Shown here piece after piece: positions 17,336-25,432 of a stretch of DNA of 64,000 bases (position 1 is its first letter; every line of letters begins with the position of its first letter). The notes beneath the pieces are model-generated. The model was not told where the DNA came from. It was given only the letters and a program-made list of their open reading frames with translations, and did not search any database. A program made the translations under genes and the position numbers. Source of the DNA: Verrucomicrobiota bacterium (GTDB taxonomy: Bacteria; Verrucomicrobiota; Verrucomicrobiia; CAIQCK01); contig JACRQF010000010.1 of assembly GCA_016222825.1 (NCBI GenBank), positions 62,001 through 126,000 of the forward strand, written 5' to 3'.

Positions 17336-17365
17336 CTGACAAGCCACCCCGCATCCACCTATAGT
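17336..17365 (+). promoter_or_regulatory. Sigma-70-like promoter of the NHL/PhnD-PQQ operon
   Basis: CTGACA at 17336-17341, an 18-nt spacer and TATAGT at 17360-17365. Transcription from here would give a leader of about 40 nt, and the gene has a good Shine-Dalgarno AAGGA 7 nt before its ATG. This contrasts with the leaderless promoters elsewhere. Confidence 0.5.
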
Positions 17366-17413
17366 GCGCCCGTTGATAGCGACACTGGGATTCACTGAAG
17401 AAAGGACATCATC

Positions 17414-18310
17414 ATGAACCGACTCTTGCTGATTGTAGCATGTTCCCTCGCCGCAACCATCGCCAATGCTGAGACGCCGATTGCCACGCATCAGGCAACC
17501 CGCAAGCTTGGCGCCACCAAGGCCACTGAAAACCAGTCCGTCTCACACTTCTGCCTCAACGCCGTTGGCGACCTCGTTGTCTGCGACGACAGCGACGACA
17601 TCGTGCGCATCATCACGCCGCGCGACCAGCTCAAGGCCAAATGGAAGTTGCCGTTTGAGCCGCATGCCATTGCGACCCGTGCCGACGGTGGCTACGTGCT
17701 GACCGGCCCCGCGGTGGCGGCGTTGCTCGGCCCCGACGGCAGGATTCTCAAGCAGGTGGAACTGCCCATCAACGCCAAGTATGCCCGCTCGCCCGGCGTC
17801 GCCGTCATCAAGGACGACATCTTCGTTTGCGCGCGGGCCGGCACTTCGTTCTCGGTCTTCCGCTTCAACAAACAGCTCGGCGACTGCAAGGAGATCGTCC
17901 GCGGCCTGCGCGGGTGTTGCGGCTGCCAGGACATCGGCACGGACGGCAAGGAACTCTACGTCGTCGAGAACGCGCGCCATCACGTCATCCGTTTCGACCG
18001 CGACGGGAACAAGCTCGGCGAGTTTGGCAAACGCGACCCCGAATCGCTGGAAGGCTACGGCGGCTGTTGCGAGCCGAAGAACATTTGCTTCGGTCCGGGC
18101 GGCGTCATCTACACTTCGGAGTCCAATAACTTCCGCATCAAGCGATGGAGCGCCGACGGCAAATGCACGCTGGTGGGACTGGTGAGGCCGCTCTCCCCCG
18201 GCTGTGTGCAGGTGGCCATCGCGGTCAACAAGGACGGCAGCGAAATCTACTTCATGGACCGAGTCGGCGGCGCCATCCACGTGCTGACCGGTCCGGCTCT
18301 GGGAAAATAA
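17414..18310 (+). CDS. Secreted cysteine-rich NHL-repeat beta-propeller
   Basis: A 298-residue exported protein with signal peptide MNRLLLIVACSLAATIANA. The body is an NHL-type propeller: repeated GxLYVxExxNHRVxxFD-like strands, for example GKELYVVENARHHVIRFDRDG and GVIYTSESNNFRIKRWSADG. Three cysteine motifs sit in the loops: RGCCGCQDIG near residue 170, GGCCEPKNIC near 217 and SPGCVQVAI near 261. Such paired cysteines are unusual for a propeller and could bind a metal or form disulfides. A Shine-Dalgarno site (AAGGA) is well placed. The next gene begins 3 nt after the stop, so the two proteins should be made together. Confidence 0.82.
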   Translation: MNRLLLIVACSLAATIANAETPIATHQATRKLGATKATENQSVSHFCLNAVGDLVVCDDSDDIVRIITPRDQLKAKWKLPFEPHAIATRADGGYVLTGPAVAALLGPDGRILKQVELPINAKYARSPGVAVIKDDIFVCARAGTSFSVFRFNKQLGDCKEIVRGLRGCCGCQDIGTDGKELYVVENARHHVIRFDRDGNKLGEFGKRDPESLEGYGGCCEPKNICFGPGGVIYTSESNNFRIKRWSADGKCTLVGLVRPLSPGCVQVAIAVNKDGSEIYFMDRVGGAIHVLTGPALGK

Positions 18311-18313
18311 CGC

Positions 18314-20356
18314 ATGTCCGCCGCCAAGCCTCTTTCTGGTTTTCTGAAACCGTCCCTTCTTCCGTTCACGTTGCTCGCTCTCGCTGTCGCTTGTGGCCAG
18401 GCTGCGCCACCGACTGCCTCGCGCGAACCGCTCCACATGGTCGTGATGGACCCGCTCTGCAAGCAACTCGCCTGCGCCTGCGTGCAGGGCTTCGCCCAGC
18501 GCGACTATCAGACGCTGGCGGCGTTCATGAGCGAGAAGCTCGGCCGGCCGGTGGAGGCGCTCGTGCAGGAGAGCTTGAAGGAAGCCGGCCAGATCACCGA
18601 CGGAAAGCTCGACCTGATCATCGGCAAAGACTCCGTCGTCCGCGCGAAGGCTCTTGCCGCGAACATCCCGGTCACGCCGCTGGCGATGCTGACCGACCGC
18701 GCAGGCAAAACTACCCTCACCGGCCTCTTTATCGTCCGCAGCGAGGACCCCGCCAGACGCATCGCCGATCTCAAGGGAAGGAAGGTTCTTTTTGGGCTGC
18801 CTGCGTGTAACGAAAAACACTCCGCCGCGCTCGCCGCAATGAAGTCGCTCGGCATGCCTCTTCCCGACAAACCGGAAACGATGGCCACCTGCAACCAGAC
18901 CGGTCTCGCCGTGCTCGAAAAACAAGCCGATGCCGCCGTCATTTCCAGCTACGCGATGGCGCTGCTGGAAGGCTGCGGCACAATTGACAAGGGCGCGCTC
19001 CGCGCCATCGGCCAGACCGCGCCCGTGCCGTTCATCACTGTCTTCGCGACAAAGCGCGTCTCCGCGACGGATGCAGAGGCGATCACAAAAGCTCTCCTTG
19101 CCGTCGGCGGCGATGCTGCGTTGAAGGAGAAGATGGAAACGCGCGACGGCTTTGTCCCCTGCCCTGCTCTGGCGCAAACCGCCGGCTGGACCGACTGGCG
19201 CGGCGGGCCGCGACGCGACGCCATCCGCACCGACATGCCCACAAAGCTACCGGCTCAGGCGCGCTTCCTCTGGCGCAAGAAGATGGAAAGCCCGGCAATG
19301 GCCGGCATCGCCGTGCAACCGCCGTTCCTCATCGTCTCCGACAAAACCAACGAGACCAAAGACGACACCTGGCGCTGCCTTGACGCCGACACCGGCGAGC
19401 CGCTCTGGCAACTGACCTATCCCGCGCCCGGCGAAATGGACTACACCAACACACCGCGCGCCACGCCCGTCATCGTTGGCGGGAAAGTCTATCTGCTCGG
19501 CGCGTTCGGCCACCTGCACTGCGTCGAGTTGAGAAGCGGCAAGGTCCTCTGGAAGCGCGATCTCCTCGCCGACTTTGGCGGCAAACAGTTGGCGTGGGGA
19601 TTCTGCCCCAGCCCGACGATTGACGGCGACCGCCTCTTCACCGGCACCGCATCAAAGGAAGCCGCCGTCGTCGCGCTCGACCGCCACACCGGCAAGCTGC
19701 TCTGGAAGACACCTGGCGAGGTCATGGCCCACGGCGCGATGCTGCTGGACACGTTCGGCGGCCGGCGCCAACTCGTCGGCTACGACATCGAGTCCATCCG
19801 CGGATGGGACCCGGCGACCGGCAAACACCTCTGGAGCATAACGCCACCGAAGCCGCGCGACTACAACGTCCCCTCCCCGCTCAAGTTCGGCGAGTTCCTG
19901 CTTCTCTCCACCGACGACCACGGCACGCGGCTGCACGCCTTCAACACCGACGCCACCATCCGCCCGGAGCCGGTGGCCAGGCAGCCCGACCTCAAGCCGG
20001 AAATCTCCACGCCCGTCATCGTCAACAACCTGCTCTTCGTCACCGTGAACGACCTGCTGATTTGCCTCGACGCCGCCAACGGACTGGCCGAGCGCTGGCG
20101 TTTCGAGGACAAAGCCTTCAACGAATACGCCAGCCTCATTGGCGGCAACAACCGCGTCCTGGCCACGACCACCACCGGCGAGCTTCTCCTATTCGCCGCC
20201 GAGTGCCAAGGCCCCCGCGTCATCTCCCGGCTGCAAGTCTTCCAAGGCAAGGACGGCCGCTCGCCCGACCTCTGGGCGCATCCCGCGCTCGTCGGCGACC
20301 GTCTCTACCTGCGCAGCCCGGAGGAAACCGTTTGCCTGCTGCTGGGCGAACGCTGA
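18314..20356 (+). CDS. Fusion of PhnD-like binding domain and PQQ-type propeller
   Basis: A 680-residue exported protein. Residues 1-30 form a signal peptide. Residues 40-285 match periplasmic phosphonate/phosphite-binding proteins (PhnD/SsuA/transferrin fold): DLIIGKDSVVRAKAL, FIVRSEDPARRIADLKGRKV and AAVISSYAMALLEGCGTI. They include an unusual DPLCKQLACACVQG cysteine cluster. Residues 300-680 are a PQQ-like propeller with WRCLDADTGEPLWQL, VELRSGKVLWKRDL, VALDRHTGKLLWKTPG and GWDPATGKHLW. No transporter genes lie nearby, so the binding domain probably works as a sensor or enzyme module rather than as a transport receptor. It forms an operon with the cysteine-rich NHL protein. Confidence 0.85.
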   Translation: MSAAKPLSGFLKPSLLPFTLLALAVACGQAAPPTASREPLHMVVMDPLCKQLACACVQGFAQRDYQTLAAFMSEKLGRPVEALVQESLKEAGQITDGKLDLIIGKDSVVRAKALAANIPVTPLAMLTDRAGKTTLTGLFIVRSEDPARRIADLKGRKVLFGLPACNEKHSAALAAMKSLGMPLPDKPETMATCNQTGLAVLEKQADAAVISSYAMALLEGCGTIDKGALRAIGQTAPVPFITVFATKRVSATDAEAITKALLAVGGDAALKEKMETRDGFVPCPALAQTAGWTDWRGGPRRDAIRTDMPTKLPAQARFLWRKKMESPAMAGIAVQPPFLIVSDKTNETKDDTWRCLDADTGEPLWQLTYPAPGEMDYTNTPRATPVIVGGKVYLLGAFGHLHCVELRSGKVLWKRDLLADFGGKQLAWGFCPSPTIDGDRLFTGTASKEAAVVALDRHTGKLLWKTPGEVMAHGAMLLDTFGGRRQLVGYDIESIRGWDPATGKHLWSITPPKPRDYNVPSPLKFGEFLLLSTDDHGTRLHAFNTDATIRPEPVARQPDLKPEISTPVIVNNLLFVTVNDLLICLDAANGLAERWRFEDKAFNEYASLIGGNNRVLATTTTGELLLFAAECQGPRVISRLQVFQGKDGRSPDLWAHPALVGDRLYLRSPEETVCLLLGER

Positions 20357-20409
20357 ACGGGTGGATTTTTCCGGCCGCCTGTGTTTCAATCTGCGGACAG
20401 GCGCGGCGT

Positions 20410-20484
20410 GGGCGGTTAGCTCAGCGGTAGAGCACGTGCTTTACACGCACGCGGTCGCAGGTTCGAACCCTGCACCGCCCACCA
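20410..20484 (+). tRNA. tRNA-Val (anticodon TAC)
   Basis: The acceptor stem GGGCGGT (20410-20416) pairs with ACCGCCC (20474-20480). The D-arm contains TAGCTCAGCGGTAGAGC. The anticodon stem-loop is GTGC-TTTACAC-GCAC with anticodon TAC, and the T-arm is GCAGGTTCGAACCCTGC. The CCA end is encoded (20482-20484). It lies 53 bp after the PQQ fusion gene and marks the start of a gene-poor accessory stretch. Confidence 0.97.
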
Positions 20485-20674
20485 ACGCTTTCCGCTCCTT
20501 CGATAAATGGAGGACTGAACCCTTGAACCAGTTCACCCTCGATTACCCCATGACGTGTGCTCGTTGGCGTTTCTCCCGCCGTCCTTGTCAGGGTTCTCGA
20601 CTTAACAATCAGGGTTCTTCCCGATTTGACGGTTCTTGGGACGCGGGAGGATAGTTGCGCAGGAAAGGCTGACC

Positions 20675-20971
20675 ATGAATGGCTCAAGCAATCAAGCGAC
20701 CGTCCTGCATTTGCCTGATCCGGCTATCTGTCGAGCGAGCCGGGTAACCAAAGGCGTGGCTGACTGCTTGGTCGAAAAATCGTTCCTTTGTAGCTACGCT
20801 TTATCCTACGGCAACAACACGCTCTGCATGTATCCACTGGTGGAGCGCATTATTGCCAACACGCTTGCGGAAAAATCCGATGCGCAGCCGACGCGCCCGA
20901 ACCCCAGCATTGCTTCATCTTCCGTTCCCGGCCGTGGCATGGCATGCCGGGAGACACTATGTTCTCTCTAA
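20675..20971 (+). CDS. Small hypothetical protein, doubtful
   Basis: An open frame of 98 residues from an ATG preceded by AGGAAAGG (20661-20668), a reasonable Shine-Dalgarno site. The product (MNGSSNQATVLHLPDPAICR and onwards) contains several cysteines but no motif I recognise. The surrounding 20485-21086 interval has no other gene. It may be a decayed gene or chance. Confidence 0.3.
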   Translation: MNGSSNQATVLHLPDPAICRASRVTKGVADCLVEKSFLCSYALSYGNNTLCMYPLVERIIANTLAEKSDAQPTRPNPSIASSSVPGRGMACRETLCSL

Positions 20972-21086
20972 GAACGTCTGTCCTCCGGCCTCTGATCGCT
21001 GAAAACTATTTCTTTCCCATCCATCCTGTCGCGCGCCAATTCTTGAGAAATGGTCAACCGGGCATACCTTTCATCAAGATACAGCC

Positions 21087-21374
21087 ATGAGTATTTCGGC
21101 ATTTTGCCTCCATTGTTCGGCAGTCCTCAAAGTGGACAACGCCAAAGCCGGACGGACGGTTTCATGTCCCAAATGCGGGAACAAGGTGCAGGTTCCTCCT
21201 CTTTCGAAGGCGGAGGTCACACCGGAGCTTTCATGGTTTCAACTGATCACGCGGTGGTCGCTGAACCTCGTATTCCTGGCCGTGCTGGTTTACCTGTATC
21301 AACAGGGGGGCTTGGTGGAAAAAGCGCAGTCCTACTTCCAGCAGTTCCGTCCTTTCTTTTCCCATTGGCATTGA
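21087..21374 (+). CDS. Small zinc-ribbon membrane protein
   Basis: A 95-residue protein. Residues 7-32 form a CXXC...CXXC zinc ribbon (FCLHCSAVLKV, SCPKCGNKVQVPP), of the type that resembles zinc-ribbon prefixes of PVC-group membrane proteins. One transmembrane helix follows (WSLNLVFLAVLVYLYQQGG, about residues 56-74), then a short aromatic tail. The N-terminus should face the cytoplasm. Function unknown. No clear Shine-Dalgarno site precedes the ATG. After it, 21390-21440 is a simple repeat of CTCTGATCTC-like words. Confidence 0.65.
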   Translation: MSISAFCLHCSAVLKVDNAKAGRTVSCPKCGNKVQVPPLSKAEVTPELSWFQLITRWSLNLVFLAVLVYLYQQGGLVEKAQSYFQQFRPFFSHWH

Positions 21375-21453
21375 ATCGCCTCCCGCCTCCCTTTCTGCCT
21401 GATCTCCGACCTCTGACCTCTGATCTCTGATCTCTGACCTCCGTCTTTTCCCT

Positions 21454-21564
21454 TCACTTCACCACGATCTGCGACAGGTCATGGACGATGATTTCCGGCG
21501 TGCCGCGATACGTTGTCACTTCGCCCGTCACGGTGATGGTTTGCCGTTTCAACCAGCCGCTCCG
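21454..21564 (-). pseudogene. C-terminal fragment of an OB-fold protein
   Basis: The last 36 residues before the stop at 21454 (segments TITVTGEVTTYRGTPEI and IVHDLSQIVVK) match the end of OB-fold nucleic-acid-binding proteins, where a GKTVTVTG-YRGKPEIIV strand pair ends the fold. The upstream part of that frame overlaps the end of the neighbouring gene and no longer looks like the family. It is therefore a remnant, not an intact gene. Confidence 0.5.
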
Positions 21565-21592
21565 CGAGGCGAGAGCAAGAGAGAAAAGGCAC

Positions 21593-22399
21593 CTACGGCG
21601 ACTCGCGCTTGTGCGGCGCTTCTGCCAGCACTTCTGCGAGAGTTTTCCGCACAGAGTCGCGTGTTGCTTGCGACATATCCTTGTTGTCTGCCACGGCGCT
21701 GAGCGCGTCAACAAGCTTCTCACGAGACATGCAATCAACGCGGCCGTTGATGAACGCCACATTTATCCCCTCCTTGTGGTGATTGGCGTTCTTGTCAAAA
21801 ACCAGAACCATCCCCCACTTATCAACAAACTCAATCGAGTCGTCAGGGTAGTAAACGTAACGGTAACAGCACAATTGCTCGTCATACGTCCCCGTCATGC
21901 GCGGAGCTTTCGCGCCGGGGCATTGAAAGCAACGCCAGTCGGTAAAGTATGTTCGAGGGAGGCTACCGAGCGACGGCGGATAGTGGAAATCGTGATCAAA
22001 ATGGTATACCGCCACAATTCTGGCCAATTCGCGCAGATTGGCTGCACATAGAGAACGTGGTGAATGCGGAGTGCGGTTGGGCACAGCAGCGACCCACAAC
22101 GCGATCACCAAAGCACCAATCCCCAAGCTCGCGCTCGCTATTCCCATGCCAAGCAATCGGCCGCGACTTCGATGAACGACCACCAACGCCGCAATGGCAA
22201 GAAAGGGCGAAACAAGAAAGCCTACAGCGGCGGCAAGGAACATATATTCATATACTACCTCGGGGAGCTTGAATCGGGCAAAGATAGCGGTCAGCAAGAA
22301 CGCACACCCCGGACTGCTCACCAATAAAAGACTCGCCATCGCCAGACGTGACCGCCTCGGCTTCGCGGCTGGCGGCGGGAGATTGGATGGCTGAGTCAT
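21593..22399 (-). CDS. Membrane protein with pseudopilin-like C-terminal domain
   Basis: A 268-residue protein from the ATG at 22399. Three hydrophobic helices lie within about residues 19-105 (LAMASLLLVSSPGCAFLLTA, YMFLAAAVGFLVSPFLAIAALVVV and MGIASASLGIGALVIALWVAA). They are followed by a periplasmic domain with NLRELARIVAVYHFDHDFHYPPSLGSL and FINGRVDCM, which resembles the C-terminal part of type II secretion-like pseudopilins common in PVC bacteria. The open frame continues upstream to 22639, but that part crosses a palindromic repeat and is not protein-like, so the later start is preferred. Function unknown. Confidence 0.65.
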   Translation of the reverse strand: MTQPSNLPPPAAKPRRSRLAMASLLLVSSPGCAFLLTAIFARFKLPEVVYEYMFLAAAVGFLVSPFLAIAALVVVHRSRGRLLGMGIASASLGIGALVIALWVAAVPNRTPHSPRSLCAANLRELARIVAVYHFDHDFHYPPSLGSLPRTYFTDWRCFQCPGAKAPRMTGTYDEQLCCYRYVYYPDDSIEFVDKWGMVLVFDKNANHHKEGINVAFINGRVDCMSREKLVDALSAVADNKDMSQATRDSVRKTLAEVLAEAPHKRESP

Positions 22400-22466
22400 G
22401 CGCGTCGCTTCGGCTGCGCAGCATATCCCTTGGCCGTGACCGCCGCAACTTGTGAATCGCGCGGCT

Positions 22467-22546
22467 GGTAGGGCGAGCCGTCCCCGGCGAGCCGCCGCGT
22501 TCTCAAAGCGCACTGACGGCGGCTCAGCGGGACGCTTCGCCCTACC
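22467..22546. repeat. Palindromic repeat, GGTAGGGCGA family, copy 1
   Basis: The left arm GGTAGGGCGAGCCGTCC... (22467-22497) is complementary to the right arm ending GGGACGCTTCGCCCTACC (22517-22546), with several mismatches and a 19-bp loop. It is a diverged copy of the element at 26531-26607. Confidence 0.8.
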
Positions 22547-23270
22547 GTTTCGCCGACCACGAGACTCTCCTGCGATACGCTGGTGTTCCGTCTTCAGGCG
22601 GTTCTTCTTCCTGCACAAACCGGCGAAGCCGGGACACAAACACCCGGTAACTCATCAACCGCCCGCGGCCGGGGATTTGAGCGGAGGACGCGGAAAACCG
22701 TTCGTCGAATGTTAAGGCCGGCGCTGGAAACCGTATTCAGGGGCGCTTGAGGATCGGTTTCGGAGGCGTGACGGGTTTTTTGCGCCATTTTGGTGAAACG
22801 GCGGCGTTGGGACGGGGAAAATGGTCCCTTTGGGTGAAAACCCGGCCGATTTGTCGTGTTTGAGGAGGAAGAATGCCGATGTTCCGCCGTGGGAGCGTAA
22901 AAATGAAGCCTTTTGAGCAAAGTTTCTCCGTGGTTGGAATTTGTGCAGTAAACAATTTGCTATCACGGCTGTGAGCATGCTTTGTTTAGTATGCGGTCTT
23001 TCTCAATGCTTGTGTTTATATTTTGTCTGACGCGCCTTTTTCTATCACCGTCGTGGTGATAATTTTCTCACCATACAACTTTCTCCAACAATCGTTGGCA
23101 AAATGTTTTCCTTACGCATTTTTCTATCATCTCCGTGACTAGTATTGTTTTGCCAAGTAACTTCTTCCCACGGATAAAGTTTGTGGTTTAATGAGCCAAA
23201 ATACCGGCCCCAGTCCGGCGGTTGACGGTTTGCGGCCGTTGATGTGGCGCAGATGCGGAAGGAGATGTTT
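22547..23270. other. Gene-free region with an AT-rich island
   Basis: No supported gene. From about 22905 to 23190 the sequence turns clearly AT-rich compared with its surroundings. Two imperfect direct repeats start at 23033 and 23115 (CGCMTTTTTCTATCA cores, 82 bp apart), each continuing for about 60 bp with weaker similarity. This could be foreign DNA, a non-coding RNA region or a regulatory zone. No origin-type DnaA boxes were seen. Confidence 0.5.
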
Positions 23271-24191
23271 ATGGCTTCAAATAGATTGCCCGATTCGCGC
23301 AGATCGCTGTCTTACCTCGCCAAAGACGCCGCCGACGGCGTGGCGCGTCACGGCGCGGCCATTGGAATCCAGCAAAACACGCAGGACGCCATTCGCGCGG
23401 ACTGGAAGGCACATGACGACGCCAGTTCCGCCTATCTCAGCGCACGGGTGGATGCCCTGAATGCGACGAAGACGCTGAACGCGGCCTGCGCAGACGGACG
23501 GAAGTGGCTGCTGATGGCGCGGGATGTTTTCAAGACGGTTTTCGGGAAGAAGCCCGGCAAGGTGTGGAGAGGCGTCGGCTGGCCGGAGCACACCACCGCC
23601 GTGCCGCGTGACGATGGGAAACTGGCGATCATCATCGAGTCGTCAGGGAAATATCTGGCCGACCATCCGGAACTGGAGGCGCCGAGCCTGGGCCTGACCG
23701 CCGCGCGCGCGGAGGCGCTGGCGAAGGCGTTGCGCGCCGCGCGCTCCAACCGCAACCATAAGAAGGCGGAGCGCATGAGGACGAAGCAGGAGCGCGCGGC
23801 GGCGGAGAAGAAGTTGCGACGGCGGATGCGCGGGGTGATCGGCGAACTGGGGCAGTTGCTCGACCCGCAGGCCGGCCATTGGAAGAGCTTCGGCCTGAAA
23901 CAACCCGGCAAGCCGGATTCGCCCCCGAAGGTGAAGAACACGCGCGCGAAGGCGGTCGGCGGCGGCAGACTGCTCGTGGAATGGGACGCGGCGGCGCGGG
24001 CGGAGTATTACCAGATCCATTTGATGGTGCTCGGCCGGGACACGGAGTTTGCGCTGCTGGAATCGCCGCGCGACCGGCAGAAGATGTTGGACGGCCTGCC
24101 CGTGGACGCGACGGTGCGGTTGAAGGTGCGCGCGATGAACGAGACCGGCCACAGCCCGTTCGGGGAGGTCGTGGAGGTGGTGGTGAAGTGA
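23271..24191 (+). CDS. Fibronectin type III domain protein
   Basis: A 306-residue protein without a signal peptide. Residues 1-215 are mostly helical and charged, with an Arg/Lys-rich stretch (RSNRNHKKAERMRTKQERAA) in the middle. About residues 225-306 form a fibronectin III-like beta-sandwich: RLLVEWDAAARAEYYQIHLMV, DATVRLKVRAMNETGHSPFG. In my knowledge this architecture recurs in Verrucomicrobiota, with no known function. The start is set by AAGGAG (23259-23264) 6 nt before the ATG at 23271, against ATGs at 23265 and 23244. Confidence 0.75.
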   Translation: MASNRLPDSRRSLSYLAKDAADGVARHGAAIGIQQNTQDAIRADWKAHDDASSAYLSARVDALNATKTLNAACADGRKWLLMARDVFKTVFGKKPGKVWRGVGWPEHTTAVPRDDGKLAIIIESSGKYLADHPELEAPSLGLTAARAEALAKALRAARSNRNHKKAERMRTKQERAAAEKKLRRRMRGVIGELGQLLDPQAGHWKSFGLKQPGKPDSPPKVKNTRAKAVGGGRLLVEWDAAARAEYYQIHLMVLGRDTEFALLESPRDRQKMLDGLPVDATVRLKVRAMNETGHSPFGEVVEVVVK

Positions 24192-24599
24192 GGGGCGGAG
24201 GCGGGAGGCGTGACTGGTGATTGGTGATTGGTAACTCGTAACTCGTGATTGGTAAAACGCAGGGCGGATTGACGGAGCGATTGTCGAGAAGCTGTCTTGA
24301 GCCGGCTGGGCGCGCGTGATGTCGCTATAGCGCCCCGCGCCCCCGCCCTCTTCCCCTACCGTTCCGTCAGCCTTGGCCGGCTCCATCCTGAGACGCGCCG
24401 CCCGGTGGGTCGGGACCTCCGGGCACGACCGCCCCTGAGCCGCGCAAGAATCGCGCCTGGAAGTCGCGATCCACCTTGGCCGCCCGCCGCGAAACGGTCT
24501 GGACAAGGCGAAACGCACGCTCTACCGTGCCGCCATGCCTCCCGTGCTATACGACAGATCAGAGGCGCAATCTAAATGGTAGGCCACTTCGCACGCGCC
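24192..24599. other. Intergenic region with simple-word repeats
   Basis: 408 bp without a supported gene. At about 24207-24255 the words TGATTGGT and AACTCGT alternate as short direct repeats. The remainder is GC-rich. A GTTAGGC-like GGTAGGC at 24578-24584 sits just before the next small gene and may be a decayed cassette boundary. Confidence 0.45.
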
Positions 24600-24893
24600 A
24601 TGAATCAGCCGCCTAAAGACATCAATGGAGCCAGAGTGGTTTGTTACGCGGAGATTTCCGATTCTGTCAGACCGACAGCAGCAACGACACACCGACGCGA
24701 CGGCCACGTTCTAGGGCCGGCGCGAGGTCTGGTCATTTGTCAGTATTCCGGCGAGAGCTCGTTTTATCTGTTTTACTGCGACGAGGACTGGAGCGTTCGC
24801 ACAGACACGTTTCATCTGAGCTTGGAGGACGCCAAGCATCAGGCAGAGTTTGAGTATGAGGGCATTTCGAGATATTGGAAGGACCTGGCCTAA
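24600..24893 (+). CDS. Small hypothetical protein, probable integron cassette gene
   Basis: A 97-residue protein from ATG 24600 (MNQPPKDINGARVVCYAEIS). It ends with YSGESSFYLFYCDEDW and EDAKHQAEFEYEGISRYW, a compact alpha/beta protein of a type seen as stand-alone small proteins, including immunity-like ones; I cannot name a function. The stop codon TAA (24891-24893) lies inside the left end of an attC-like palindrome, exactly as in integron gene cassettes, which supports the gene having arrived as a cassette. Confidence 0.65.
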   Translation: MNQPPKDINGARVVCYAEISDSVRPTAATTHRRDGHVLGPARGLVICQYSGESSFYLFYCDEDWSVRTDTFHLSLEDAKHQAEFEYEGISRYWKDLA

Positions 24894-24980
24894 GCATACG
24901 CTCCAGCGATCCCGGCCATCGCACTCCGGCTGCAATCCACGCGTCCCGCGGGCCGGGTCGCTGAGCTTGGGTTGTTAGGC
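24888..24980 (+). other. attC-like integron recombination site
   Basis: An imperfect palindrome of 93 bp. The right end is GTTAGGC (24974-24980), an exact match to the attC R' core GTTRRRY. The left end GCCTAAG (24888-24894) fits RYYYAAC except at the last base. The inner arms CAGCGATCCCGGCC (24904-24917) and GGCCGGGTCGCTG (24951-24963) pair with a one-base bulge, as expected for the folded bottom strand. One gene ends within it and the next begins 14 bp after it. No integrase gene is in the window, so this would be an array fragment without an integrase. Confidence 0.6.
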
Positions 24981-24994
24981 ATCATTCACCGCTC

Positions 24995-25396
24995 ATGACA
25001 GTCACCGTTCCTTATCGAGTCAGAGTCGTCGTCGATCCAGCTTTCGGCGAGCGACTCGCTACGCTTCCAGCCAATGAGCCAGTTTGGGTTATCGACAGCC
25101 CATCGAACACTCCCGTAGCTCATCGGCTATGGAAGGAACGTCCGGCCGCCAACCACCTCTCCGGTATCACGACTTTTCAGCCTAGCTCAGAGTCTAACCC
25201 TGAGGACGACCTACTCGCCGAACTCGATACCATCGACCTGCATCACGGATACTATTCCGCTGACCCGCCGTATTCTATCCTTGAGGTTATCGGCTGCGCG
25301 CCGTCAGAGCGAGTTCGTGCAACGCTTACCGAGTTCGGCTTTAGCATTGATTCCATTAGTTCGGACGGCTTTATTGCAGTCTGCCAAGATGCGTAA
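24995..25396 (+). CDS. Hypothetical protein following the attC-like site
   Basis: A 133-residue protein (MTVTVPYRVRVVVDPAFGER...) with one apparent alpha/beta domain and no recognised motif. Codon use is less GC-biased than in the surrounding metabolic genes, in line with transfer. The ATG is 14 bp after the GTTAGGC core, a position typical for cassette genes. No second attC-like palindrome is visible after its stop, so it is the last cassette or its site has decayed. Confidence 0.6.
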   Translation: MTVTVPYRVRVVVDPAFGERLATLPANEPVWVIDSPSNTPVAHRLWKERPAANHLSGITTFQPSSESNPEDDLLAELDTIDLHHGYYSADPPYSILEVIGCAPSERVRATLTEFGFSIDSISSDGFIAVCQDA

Positions 25397-25432
25397 CCCT
25401 GCACCGCAGCCACCCTCTTCACCGCGCCCGCG

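Noticed and set aside
20410..22399. Integrated element using the tRNA-Val gene as attachment site
   Set aside because: No integrase and no direct repeat of the tRNA 3' end could be found downstream in the window.
22400..22639. N-terminal extension of the membrane protein gene at 21593
   Set aside because: The added residues are translated palindromic repeat (GGTAGGGCGA family), and a good membrane-protein start lies at 22399.
25397..25432. Second attC site after the second small gene
   Set aside because: GCGTAACCC resembles one half-site, but there is no complementary arm before the next gene.
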